In this document: one piece after another, positions 23,617 through 33,640 of the stretch
Numbering within the stretch: position 1 is the stretch's first letter
Layout: every line of letters starts with the position of its first letter
From: Rattus norvegicus
Taxonomy: Eukaryota; Chordata; Mammalia; Rodentia; Muridae
Assembly (NCBI RefSeq): GCF_036323735.1
Contig: NC_086026.1
Coordinates: forward strand, 52,702,039-52,766,038
Direction of reading: 5' to 3'
Length of the DNA: 64,000 bases
The notes under the pieces: generated by a model
Database searches by the model: none
Told to the model about the DNA's origin: nothing
Seen by the model: only the letters and a program-made list of their open reading frames with translations
Translations under genes and position numbers: made by a program

Positions 23617-23985
23617 GTTCTAGTCTACTGAGGCTGCTATCCCAAATGCCACCGACTGAGTGGCTTTTAAGCAACAGGAATGTATTACCGTTCATCATCG
23701 TGTAGATTTCGAAGTCTAAAATCAAGAGGCTGGAAAATCCAGCATCTGGTGGGGGCTGCTGCCTGGTTCAGAGCTGTTCTTTCTTACTCTGTCTGCTCCC
23801 TGCAGGATGTAAAGGGGAAAGATTTGATCCAGGGACTCGTTCACAAGGATGCTAATCCTGTTCTGGTAGAATAGTCACCTCCCAAAGGTTCCCTCTCCTA
23901 TTGCCCATCACTCGGGGGGGAGAGTTTTAACACATCACTGCTGTGGTGAACACAAGTCAGATGAAACACCACTGGGCTCTTGACT
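23617..23985 (-). mobile_element. Right (5') LTR of the MaLR element
   Basis: GAGGCTGCTATCCCAAATGC, 'gagtggcttttaagcaacagg', 'aagtctaaaatcaagaggc', 'gcatctggtgggggctgctgcctgg' and 'cacctcccaaaggttcc' follow the antisense MLT1/MST-like LTR order. The last part matches the left LTR text near 21000, as expected for two LTRs of one insertion. Confidence 0.7.
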
Positions 23986-24004
23986 TGGAAGCCGTGTGAG
24001 CAGG

Positions 24005-24095
24005 GACCACCTGGTCTTGTCACTCAGTCCTGTACCCCTGGCACCAAGGAGGTGCTTGTTGGTACTTGTTGAAAAAATATTATTTCACTTAATCC
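24005..24095 (+). mobile_element. L2 LINE 3' end, plus strand
   Basis: 'Tcctgtacccctggcaccaagg' and 'ggtgcttgttggtacttgttga' fit the L2 terminus 'gtatccccagcgcctag...taggcgctcaataaatatttgttga'. Confidence 0.5.
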
Positions 24096-24444
24096 AAGCC
24101 AGTTGGGATGGAGACTGTAGAGGATGCCACAGGATGGGGTAGGGCTCCATTAAGAACGCTGAACCTTCTACATAAAGATGTGACTTCCTGGGAACACATG
24201 GGTGAAACTCCTGCCCTACTCTATCAGAATCCAGGGGACCGTCTAAGGGAAAAGAGCAAAGTCCCCAACCTCCCACCCTTTGGGACACATTGTTCAGGTC
24301 AGCATATCTCCTAGAGCTATAGGTCATGATCCTGTAGGTAAGGAAGTACTGTGTCGATGCTAGAAGACTGGAGAGAAGAAAGGGAAGAGAGAAAAGTAAC
24401 TTCCTAAACTAACATCATGGCGCTGGGACTCCACGTATTTGTCT

Positions 24445-24540
24445 TACTTAAGCATCACTTAACAACCTTGTATGACAGTTACTCCTTTCTCTTTCTTACA
24501 AATGAGACGTACAGAAGCCTAGAAGGGTAAAGAAAGCTTT
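24445..24540 (-). mobile_element. MIR SINE, minus strand
   Basis: 'Catcacttaacaaccttgtatgacagttactcc' then 'tacaaatgagacgtacagaagcc' matches antisense MIR ('cctcacaacaaccctatgaggtaggtact...tacagatgaggaaactgaggc'). Confidence 0.7.
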
Positions 24541-25089
24541 TAAGAGCAGAGCATTCATGGGGCTTCGTGACTCTTCTCTCTGGGAATACACTTAAGAAGG
24601 AGTTGTCGGAAGCTAAAGGCTTTGCTGGACCAACATGAGTGTGTGAGTGAGAAGACCCACTTCTCCACAGGCACTACGGCATAAGCGGAGGGCTCAAAGA
24701 CCCCTACAAGCAGCTCACATTGCTGTCCTCCTCTGTGCCATCCCCTATAAAGTAAAAGTGACATTAGGTCTTAGATCTTTCAACATCCCTCTCAGATCTG
24801 GCACGTCCCAAAGACCCTGTAGACTGCTTCCATAACCTACTGATCCCGAGAAGAGAGAGCTGAGCCAGGCTCATCATGCCTAGCCGGGAGTGAAGGGTAG
24901 ATCCTTAACGACATTCTTCATAGGCCATCCCTACAGCGTTCTACTTCATGTCTAAAACAAAGAATGGGAGTGAGGATAGGTGGGTAAGGAATTTGAGAAA
25001 GATGGGCACTCTCACCTCTGCCTTTGTGTTCATTAGTAGGTGTTCTAAAGCCCAAAATTAACCTGTAAGGCCCACGTGCCCAGGAATCA
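24541..25089. other. Unique non-coding stretch
   Basis: Nothing recognised. Confidence 0.5.
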
Positions 25090-25285
25090 GGGAACTTCCT
25101 GGAATGATGGGAATTGTAGTTCTGAGAAATAACAAAGCCTCATGGGAAAGTACGGTGGCCTATAGGTCCTTATAAGCCCAGGCCATTCCAGCTGGGAAAT
25201 TCCAGAGAATGGTCCTGAGCAAAGTCCATCTCTTAGTGAATATTTAATATTTTAATAAATGTTTGCTTTAAATGGCGGAGTTGGT
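25090..25285. promoter_or_regulatory. Candidate promoter-like motif cluster
   Basis: TTCCTGGAA (25096-25104, STAT-type) adjoins TGATGGGAATTGTAGTT (25105-25121), a strong match to the ZNF143/THAP11 element ACTACAATTCCCA in reverse. TTATAAGCCC (about 25171) and AAATGGCGG (about 25271, YY1-like) follow. No transcript can be shown. Confidence 0.35.
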
Positions 25286-25529
25286 TTTTCTAATGAATGA
25301 TAGGATCTGCAATGTAGCCCTTTAAACTCAACTGTGGCTACTCAGTGGAATCTCCTGGAAAATATGAGCTCAATTTGGAAAATGTGGATGACCAAATCTA
25401 TTCACTAAGATGCAGATTAATTGGCTTAAACTTTGGGATTTTTTTTTCTTACAGAGCAGTGGGGCCTTTCAAAACTGTATGGTTCTTAAAAACCACCAAC
25501 AACAACAACAAAAACGGTATGTGTATATC

Positions 25530-25830
25530 CATTTATGTGTGTGTGCATGTGCACGTGCATGTGTAAGCCAAGGGTTGATGTCAACTGTCCACCTTTTTTC
25601 GACATTTATTTTTTTGGCGGTGGGGTGAATTCCTGTCTGTGGAAATCAGAAGATAACCGTCAGGAGCTGATGCACTCCTACCGCCGTGATAGATCCTGGA
25701 TATTGAACTCAGTGAGTTGGCTGGACTGGCTGTCCCACAGGCTCTAGGGGACCTTCTTGTGTCTGTCTACAGTGATGTTCTAGGCATATATTATGTGGGT
25801 TCTGGGGCCTCAGAGCCTCACGTTTACCTT
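25530..25830 (-). mobile_element. Degenerate B2/B3-group SINE fragments, minus strand
   Basis: A TG-rich tail (25535-25565) and the text 'gtggaaatcagaagataaccgtcaggagctga', 'cctggatattgaactca', 'gttggctggactggctg', 'tatgtgggttctgggg' resemble antisense B2/B3 pieces, heavily mutated or rearranged. Confidence 0.45.
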
Positions 25831-26795
25831 ATAAACACTTTGTCCCCTGGAGTTTTCATGTTGGTCTATCTTCCCAAATGCCAAATTTTCTGTGACTATA
25901 GGGTGGTGGCCCCGAAAGACAGGTAAGAAGAAAGGTGACAGCATGGCAGGCAACGTGCCATCCACCAATCAGGTCTAAGGGAACTAGGGCTCTTAGGTAG
26001 CTCAGTAAGATGCGGGTCTGAGCTACTTAGCAAGGAGAGGCCGTTTACCTGGACCTGGGTGTCCTGAAGCCAACTGTTGCATCCTTGGAGTGCTCATCCT
26101 TTATTTGGTCATTAGAGTGAGGGTATGGGATGGTGACAGTTCAGTGCAAGTGGAGCCAGTCCCCCCCCCTCCCCCGAGAATGTCTGTAGTGTGAGGCCCT
26201 CCCCTATAGCACTGGCTAATAGGCTGCTCCGAGCTATGCAGCTGGGACACAAAAGACTTAAAATCTCTAGCTACAGCTGCCCAGAGTGTGTTGGTGGGAG
26301 AGGACAAACTAAATCCCTGTTTTCACTCCTTCCCCCCAAATGGAGCTCACATAAAGCCTTTAAACCATCAGCTTTTATCTGTTTTTAGTGTCCAATTTAG
26401 GGCTTTGCAGGGGCTCCCTCCAGGGCTCTCTCAATGGATTTATATCACAGCCAGATAGCATCTTCGAAAGCTCATCTGAGCTGGAAAATAGAGAAACATC
26501 CTTCTCCATTGTCAAGTGACAAGCGATGGTACCCAGGCTGCTGGTGAGAGTGCACAGGGAATCTACTCTGAATGCCTTGGCTGGGGTGTGCCTTGCGGGG
26601 GAGGGGGCAGCTGGGTAAGGTGGGGGGCACTCCTAGCAGGGATCTGAACTGCCTTCCTTTTTTGGGGTATAGACTCTTCAATCCTGCAAATCTTGAAACA
26701 AAGACTTCCCTGTCCTCTCGGCTTGTCACCTGTAGGCATGAAGATGTCAGCTCCCTGGCCAACCACCAGGTGCCATTTATAAAGAAGTGTGCAGG

Positions 26796-26798
<3 letters not shown>
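25831..26798. other. Unique non-coding stretch
   Basis: No gene or repeat recognised. A C-rich run lies at 26161-26175. Confidence 0.5.

Positions 26799-26854
<56 letters not shown>
26799..26854. repeat. (TG)28 microsatellite
   Basis: Uninterrupted TG run; the flanking Cys-Val frames are artefacts. Confidence 0.97.
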
Positions 26855-26856
<2 letters not shown>

Positions 26857-26991
26857 GATGCCTGCTCAGGCTTGCCTGGCAGGAAACAACAGCTCTCTTC
26901 TGTATTCTAAGCTGGCTTCTTTTGCATCCCGCGGGAGCTGCATTAACCCCTGTGTTCTCTGGGTAGGGCACTCGTGGGCTCTTTCTTTCCA

Positions 26992-27080
26992 TACATATTC
27001 ACTGAGCATTTACTATGGACCCAGTAGCATTGGGGATATGATGCCTGCTTCAGGTTGCTCATAATGAGCGTGAGAGGTGG
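26992..27080 (-). mobile_element. L2 LINE 3' end, minus strand
   Basis: ATTCACTGAGCATTTACTAT, 'ggacccagtagcattggggatatgatg' matches antisense L2 ('tattgagcacctactatgtgccaggcactg...gctggggatacagcagtg'). Confidence 0.65.
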
Positions 27081-27459
27081 GAAAAGCAAACATGAGATAT
27101 GGGGCAGTAATCAGAGGTGAAGCAAGTGCTACAAACCAAAGTGGTCAGAGCCAGAGCTTGGCCTGTAGGCTCAGGGGTCTCCCCACAGTGACAGACCGGA
27201 ACTGTGAGCACCCCAGGCAGAAACATGCAGCAGAAGCTTCTTTTCCTGAGACTGAGGTCTTGAGGATTTGTAGGATTCCCAGGACATTCCTGGTTTATGC
27301 CTGTTGTCCTGGCAACAATTTCATTCTGAAAATGTCAGTGTTGGGCTGACAAACAGGTGTAAATCAGAACCATTCCTGAAAACCTAAGAATGTCATATTC
27401 ACAGGGCATGTGTTATCCAGGCTGAGACTCTATTTTGTGAAGCTAAGTTCGTATACCTG

Positions 27460-27462
<3 letters not shown>
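27081..27462. other. Unique non-coding stretch
   Basis: Nothing recognised. Confidence 0.5.
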
Positions 27463-27498
<36 letters not shown>

Positions 27499-27815
27499 TG
27501 TGTGTGCTTATGCGCATGCATGTGTATGGTATTTGTGCACCTGGCGTGTGCATATGGTATATATGATATGGTGTGCGTATATGTATTATGCTATGTGTAA
27601 TGTATGTGTGTGTATAGTATGTGTATGTTTATGTGTGCATGTATGTGTGTATATGCATGTAGATGGTGGGTATGTGTAGTGTGTAGTGTGTGTATATGTA
27701 TGTATGCTGTGTGTATGGTATGTTATGTATGTATGTGTATACAGTGTGGTATGTATGTATGTGTGTTGTGAATAGTGTGTGTGTTGTGTATGTTTGCTCT
27801 ATGTGTACATGTTGT
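27463..27815. repeat. TG/TATG-rich simple repeat block
   Basis: About 350 bases of imperfect TG, TATG and TGTA units with a pure TG core at 27463-27490. Confidence 0.9.
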
Positions 27816-28084
27816 ACATGCATTATGATAAAGGAGTGTTTTGTACAATGCGTGTTCTTGCTCTGGTAGAGATGATAAAATTGACCTTGTGGTTGGAAAT
27901 AATGATCATAAACATAAGAGAATTCGCGAGAGCTTCTCGGACCTTATCAGTTCACTAAACTGGAGTTCAGAAAGAGAAGGGAGAAGGAAAATGGAGAAGA
28001 CAACCGTGGAGTGGTTAGGAGGACCCACAAACCCTGTGACACATGCCACACCGGGCACTGGCTCATTCTCATATAGAATCTGGG

Positions 28085-28200
28085 AAGTGGGTTAGTACAC
28101 ACACTTTCCAGATGAGAAAACTGAGACCTGGGAGATCCCATAACTGCCAGACACAGGAGATAAGTAGCAGATCTGGTCTCCGGATCCGACTCAACACAGA
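28085..28200 (-). mobile_element. MIR SINE, minus strand
   Basis: 'Ttccagatgagaaaactgagacctggg', 'ataagtagcagatctggtctccgg' matches antisense MIR. Confidence 0.75.
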
Positions 28201-29724
28201 GCAGCAGGACTTGAGTGGCCCTGGGTGAGGCTGTGCTATGGTGGCTCCAGCTGCTTCCTCCTCTATTCTCTCCACAGTCCGAAGTTCCCAAGGGCCTCTC
28301 ACAATCCTCTGGGGATCTCATTTCCTGGAAATGTCCTACAGCATCTGTCTTAGCCTCCAATCCGTTTGTCCTTCCTGATTTCATCCTGAAGGACAGAAGG
28401 ATGTGAGATCTGGAGCAAGGTAGAGGCCATTTACACGAAGGACTCCTTTTAGGCCACACCAATAATGTGCTTGTGCCTCTGGGGCTCACGAATGGAGAGG
28501 AGCAATGAATGGTTGTCAGGTTCCTTCCAGCTTTGATGTGACCATCATGTCACATTCATCCTGATTCTGGTGGTGACATATGGGAAACTGACACCTTTAA
28601 AACCTGCCTTCTCACTGTGAGATCTATCAAGTGCTATTCCTAAATACAACTTCAGAAGAGGACCCCACACCCCTGGCCAGAGGCCACGGTCATGGAGGCA
28701 TGGAGACCGCCTATGCCACTGTGAAGCCACCCGGGCCTGTGTGCTTCAGGGAGCTGCTCGGTGGACATTGCTTGGGTTCTGTGTCTTAGAAGGGTCATGG
28801 TGAAAACCCTGCAGAAAGTATCTTCCTGGATCAGAGCTGGGGAGGAGGTCATGGGTGCTTGTTTCAGACGGCTGAGCAAGTTACCCTGCTGGGACTTGCT
28901 TCTGCTAAGTCGCACTGGCATGCACCCCCTTGGCTGGCATCATTCCCTTACGTCAGACTCATGATCTGCCCCCCTCAGTGACAGTTCTCTGGCTGCAGGC
29001 ATCAGAGTACCTGCCTTGTCTCTCCTCCACAGGGTTCAAGGGTTCCTGCTTGTTAGCCAGGGGCCCAGCTAGGGATAACAAAGGCAGGAGATCTCTAACA
29101 GACCCAGACTCTTTGCTTTGGGTGTGGTGATGGGGTCGTCACACCTGAGCATTCCCTTGCCTTTCTCTCTCTGCCAGGTATGAAAGCTGCCCTACTGCGT
29201 GCACCAGGTGGGGCTCCTCTTAGTTGTTCCTGGATGGGATTATGACCCAGAGTGAGGAAGTGCACTGCCCACATACCTAAGGATCTGCTGCTATCATCCG
29301 GGGCCTGAAAAAGGGCAAAGGGACTCTGTTGCTATCTTTAGACCTGATTGCTGGCTGCGATACCAGCCTCTAGCCAAGGGTGTTTGCAGTCCTAGAGCGT
29401 TCTTTCCAAATAGGGAACACCAAGGATGTTTGCAAACATAGAATGCCTTTTTCAAATCGGACCATCAAACTCCACCCTCTGAACAGTTTCACGTACTTCT
29501 TGGTGTCCTGTGACTTCATTTTGTCCCAGTCCTGTTCTATAAGAGCCCTCAGTGTCTGAGAGCTTGCCCCAAAGCAAGTGCACCAGCTCAGACCTGGGGT
29601 GGGGCTCCTGTAGTGTGCCATTTAGGTCTGTGGAGAAGAAGCAGCTGTGTGCATCTGGACCCTCAGTGCTGTTTCTACACACAGACTCTGATGCCAGGGT
29701 TCTACAGCCCCCTATAAGACGTGG
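28201..29724. other. Unique non-coding stretch
   Basis: 1.5 kb with no repeat recognised. A 180-codon antisense frame overlapping its start (27947-28489) has no known relative. Confidence 0.5.
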
Positions 29725-29870
29725 TCCACTTATACCTTGCAGATGAGGAAACCCAGGAACGGGCTGGAGAGATGGCTCAGCCGTTAAAAGGCTAGGCTCA
29801 CAACCAAATATATAAGAGGAAACCCAGGAACTAGAAGAGGAAGTGACTGACTGGCCATGGTGTGAGGCAT
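29725..29870 (-). mobile_element. MIR SINE, minus strand, split by a B2-derived insertion
   Basis: TTGCAGATGAGGAAACCCAG and the continuation after the insertion ('aggaactagaagaggaagtgac') are antisense MIR text. The insertion occupies 29761-29815. Confidence 0.65.
29745..29831 (+). mobile_element. Miniature B2-derived retroposon with perfect target-site duplication
   Basis: A 55-base insert (29761-29815) starts with the B2 head GGCTGGAGAGATGGCTCAG, then joins directly to the later B2 segment GGCTCACAACC and ends AAATATATAA. It is flanked by the 16-base duplication GAGGAAACCCAGGAAC at 29745-29760 and 29816-29831. The perfect duplication shows L1-type retroposition of an internally shortened B2-like RNA, not decay of a full B2. 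Confidence 0.9.
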
Positions 29871-31546
29871 GGAACAGGGCAAGAGAGCAGGCTGTTCAAT
29901 CATAGACTCCGTCCTTCTCAATGTGACTGTGACTGTCAATGTACAGGTGCCGGGACCTCAGGAGGTTTCCAGAATGAAGGAATCTGTGTCTATGTCTGCT
30001 GTCCAGGCCTGCAGCGAAGTGGTGACCAGTGGAGAGGCCAGGTGGTGTAGGGGCTGCACCCAGCTTGCTGCTCGGTATAAAATGGAAATTTGGAGCTGTT
30101 TGCAGGTCTTCTCACCCCCACACTGAGAAGGGAGCAGGCAGACTTTGCGCCTGAAGACAAGAACACAGTGCTGGGTAACACAAGCAGCTGGTTCTTATGT
30201 AAATATTGACGGAGTTGCTACCCCGGTCCTGGCAGTGGGTGGGAGCCCTTTGACGGTAAGAGAATGCACCATTGTGGTCCATTGTGAGGTGTGGGGTGAG
30301 TAGGACACAGGGCTAAGTCTGAGCACGACAGAACTGTGGGCTGAACAGGATCACCATGTGGGCCTCCACTTGCTCCTTACTCCATATCTACCTTCTGCAG
30401 ATCTCTCTGGCATCCCTGGAGCGGGCCTACCTGTATGGGATCCACCTCAGCGGATAGCCAGCAGCATACCAGGTTCCTGCCCACACAGTGCTCCTGTTCC
30501 TATGCTAGGTCTCCCTCCGGACCCTTGCTACAGATCCTCTGCAGCTTGCAGCCCACTGGCTCCTTCCCATTTTCCTGTCCAGCCCCTCCCCTCGTTCATC
30601 TTCGGCTGGGTTCACTGCGCTGTTCATTGCTCCTGGCATTTCTGGCCTGCCCAGGATGCTCTCAGCCTGGGAATGCTCTGAGCTCTCTGCCACCATTCTC
30701 AGCTCCAGGCTCAGGGCTCAGTCCCTGGAGAGAGGTCTAGACTCTGGCCATGGCCTCTCCATGTCACCAGCAGCAGGTGGGCTGGCCGTCACATGGGCCA
30801 GTGGCCTGTGATCCATCTTCTCCTCACAACCCAGGTTTTCTCAGTCAATGGTTTCCATTTCCTCCATGGAACTGCTAGGATCAAAGGCTGCCCGGGAAGC
30901 TCGTTGACTGGCCAGGGGATAAACATGTGCACTGGAGGCCAACCCAGGGCCTGAAGGACAACCCACTACGGGGTTGGGGGGGGCAACATGGCAGTGTGTT
31001 GGATCAGGACTAGGTGGGTGGGAAGGGCAAAACACCTGCAGGCTGTGCTGTGGTCACTTTTGCATGGCTGCCACAGTCCAATGTAGGATGAGCTACTATG
31101 TCATAACCATCAGGTATAGCACCTGCACCTGTCTCCTTCCCTCCCTGCCCCCTACCATCCCACCAGCTTGCCCATCAGACAGACACCTGACAGGCCCTGT
31201 ACTGGGCACACAAGGCTAGACTTCCAAAGAGTATGCCCTGCCCAAAGCAGAGAGTTGCCGAGCTAGGCAGTAGGGCCTAGATTATGGGACCAGCCACATT
31301 TAGGTCGTCCCCAAGTCTTTGCTCTTGTTTTTCAAGTGACTCATTGGGGAAATTTTAGATGATTTGGTCACTGAAGTACAAAGTAGAAAATGAGGTTTGC
31401 AGCTGTTGGGCCTGTTGGTTTTTCCATTTCCTTTCTATTTGCCCCATCAGGCAGTTGGCTCAGGGAGGGAACACCTGGATGGGCTAGTCCTGGCAACCCC
31501 GGATGAAGAACATCACTGGTGGTGAGTGATCTGTGGTGCCAACAGC
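29871..31546. other. Unique, GC-moderate non-coding stretch
   Basis: 1.7 kb with no repeat family recognised. Overlapping frames of 100 or so codons near 30358-30740 are Pro/Ser/Leu rich and match nothing known. Confidence 0.5.
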
Positions 31547-32136
31547 AGGAGGGGAAAAAGAAGGAGGAGGAGGAGTAGGAAGGGGAGGAGGAGGAGGAAA
31601 AGGAGGCAGAAGAAGAGGAAGAGGAGAAAGAGGAAGAGGAAGGGGAGGAAGAGGAAGGGGAGGAAGAGGAAGAGGAAGGGGAGGAAGAGGAAGAGGAAGG
31701 GGAGGAAGAGGAAGAGGAAGGGGAGGAAGAGGAAGAGGAAGGGGAGGAAGAGGAAGAGGGAGAGGGAGGGGAGGAAGAGGAAGGGGAGGAAGAGGAAGAG
31801 GAAGGGGAGGAAGAGGAAGAGGAAGGGGAGGAAGAGGAAAAGGAAGGGGAGGAAGAGGAAGAGGGAGAGGGAGAGGAGGAAGAGGAGGAAAAGGAAGAGG
31901 GAGAGGGAGAGGAGGAAGAGGAGGAAGAGGAAAGAGGAGGAGGAAGAAGAGGAAGAAGGGGAAGAGGAGGAAAAGGGGGAGGAGAAAGAGGAGGAGGAGA
32001 AAGAGGAGTAAGACAGGAGGGGGGAAGAGAAAGAGGAGGAGGTGGAAGATAAGGAAGAGGAAGAAGAAGAAGAAGAAGAAGAAGAAGAAGAAGAAGAAGA
32101 AGAAGAAGAAGAAGAAGAAGAAGAAGAAGAAGAAGG
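31547..32136. repeat. 590-base purine tract: 21-bp minisatellite plus (GAA)25
   Basis: Nearly all purine on the plus strand. From about 31630 to 31870 a 21-base unit (AAGGGGAGGAAGAGGAAGAGG type, with shorter variants) recurs. 32060-32135 is an uninterrupted run of about 25 GAA units. Frames of 220-244 codons on both strands are pure low-complexity artefacts. Confidence 0.95.
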
Positions 32137-32784
32137 CGGCAACCATTCTCTTATTCCCCAGTTCTCACATGACACTGCCTCCCTCTGAGTTCCCACAAGC
32201 CTTCCACCCGATTTGCCTTCTCTCATTGTCCCTAACTCACATGAAACATGTACACTTACATAGCTAGAAGGACATTCTCGGGAAAGAAAGGACCTGAAGG
32301 CCTATTATACCCCCTTGAAGAACAAGGGGATTGGAAGGGTCAGCACTCCCAAGGGCCCGGCAGAGGCCAGGGCACGATGGTAGCTGGTAACAAGAAAAGG
32401 CACACAGGTGGGAAGAGGGCCTCCCCCGACCCCCCTTCCCTGACCCCCAGCCTGCACCATGTGCGTTTGATGCCCTTGACCATGCACAGCCTGTGGTTTC
32501 ATGATGAGAGTAGATGAACTGAGAGGAAACAGCCTGAGACAGGCCAGGCTGTCTGGGGCTCCTTTCTGAGTGAAGCCTAAATCAGAGACACAGACAAGTC
32601 TGGGACTGAGGGAGCAGATGGGAACGCTTCTGTTTTTCTCCCAAAGTTCTAGTGATGCAATCAAAGAGGCCCCTCCCTTGTTCCAAAGCTGTTGCCAGAA
32701 GTAGGAGTCAGAGGTCATGCCACACTGCCCCTCTCCTCTAGTCACAGGGAGGGGTGGATGACATCATTTAGTCCTCCAATCAGC
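32137..32784. other. Unique non-coding stretch
   Basis: Nothing recognised. The 146-codon antisense frame (32305-32745) has no known relative. Confidence 0.5.
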
Positions 32785-32885
32785 AGCTGATTGTCAGGTA
32801 CAAGGCACTGTGTTAGCCCTAGGGATGCAGAGGTAGGCAAAATAGACACATTCATCTCTCTAGAGGGCCTGCCCTATGTCAACTT
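32785..32885 (-). mobile_element. L2 LINE 3' end, minus strand
   Basis: 'Caggtacaaggcactgtgttagccctagggatgcagaggtaggcaaaatagac' follows antisense L2 closely. Confidence 0.7.
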
Positions 32886-32969
32886 GAAGCCTCCCATGGT
32901 GTAGGGGTAGGACAGAAAGGTTTGGATAGATAGAAGATTAAAGTTTATGTCAAGACTATGCAGAGAGAA

Positions 32970-33045
32970 AGAACTAGGGTTATAACTCAGTGGTCGAGTA
33001 CTTGCCTGGTATGTGTAAGGCCCTGGCTTCGACGGAGGTGATGTG
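32970..33045 (+). mobile_element. ID-like (tRNA-Ala-related) SINE, plus strand
   Basis: AGGGTTATAACTCAGTGGTC, 'gagtacttgcctggtatgtgtaaggccctgg' matches the ID head with its A and B box regions; it is old and lacks a clean A tail. Confidence 0.7.
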
Positions 33046-33119
33046 GGAACCCAAATTAAATCCCCGTCCTATGCCACGCACAGGCCTTCACGTTCTTTAT
33101 TTCAATCACCAGCAAACTC

Positions 33120-33220
33120 TGAGACTGAAACGGCATGAGCCCCGTTTACGGACCCGGAAGCTGGGGTTCCCAAAAGCCAGTAATCTCACCCAGAGTTCTG
33201 ATAGCACAAGGCAGGCTTGC
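33120..33220 (-). mobile_element. MIR SINE, minus strand
   Basis: 'Ccgtttacggacccggaagctgg', 'aaaagccagtaatctcacccagagttctgatagcacaagg' is a diverged antisense MIR. Confidence 0.5.
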
Positions 33221-33469
33221 CTACACTTGCCCCAGCAAGGGTTCTCACTAGGAAATACAGTTTCAGTGGAAACCGTCAACCTTTGCCCCAACCCCCAAGC
33301 CCCTGTCCTGCAAAGTTTTCGACCCTGTACCTCCCTCCTAGGCTGGGAAGGAGATCACTACGGAGAGCCAAGAGCAAACTTTCTTTCCCTGCTTCCTTCC
33401 TCTGTACAGTTTGTATCTGTTCCTGGAAAATCCCTGTTGTACCCACCCACCCACCTTGCCCCAGAAAAA

Positions 33470-33640
33470 TCCCAAGAAAGCTTCGCGACTCTATTTAAAC
33501 ACCACTCAAGCGTTCAGAACCAGCTCTGGGCTCCTAGTGCGCTCTGGGTCTCCATCTGGTTTGGGGGCTATTTTGATCCACCGGATGCAGAGCAGCCGCT
33601 GAGATCTGGGACTGAGCGGCTCGAGCGGCGCCTTTATCTA
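33470..33640 (+). promoter_or_regulatory. Candidate orphan promoter / CpG cluster
   Basis: TATTTAAA at 33492-33499 precedes a CpG cluster: ten CpGs between 33484 and 33630, unusual against the CpG-poor surroundings. It lies near the end of the longest non-repetitive open frame in the window (32990-33685, 231 codons), which begins inside an ID SINE and crosses a MIR and so is unlikely to be a real protein. A promoter for a non-coding transcript is possible but unproven. Confidence 0.25.

Larger units (their letters stand above)
20931..23985 (-). mobile_element. Near-complete MaLR-type non-autonomous LTR retrotransposon, minus strand
   Basis: The left flank (20931-21062) reads as the antisense start of a MaLR/MLT1-type LTR ('acccccaaaggccccatctcc', 'gggggttagc', 'aacaaacatcagg'). 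The internal region carries the antisense MaLR landmark order 'tttgacttcaaagtctgagat', 'gaacttgtgaaatcaaa', 'ccattccaag'-like text, 'aaggggtcacaggtcccaagtaagtc' and 'aaagctctctctggc'. A right LTR (about 23617-23985) repeats the left landmarks. MaLR elements have no retained gag, pol or env, and none is seen. It is inert. Confidence 0.7.

Noticed and set aside
27947..28489. 180-codon frame on the minus strand
   Set aside because: Overlaps a MIR, no recognised domain, no splice signals that make an exon credible.
31484..32267. Open frames of 161-244 codons on both strands
   Set aside because: They encode only Arg/Gly/Glu/Lys or Phe/Leu/Ser/Pro runs from a purine tract; no start context, domain or composition of a real protein.
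33470..33640. CpG island call
   Set aside because: Ten CpGs in 150 bases is too short for a standard island; reported only as a small CpG cluster.
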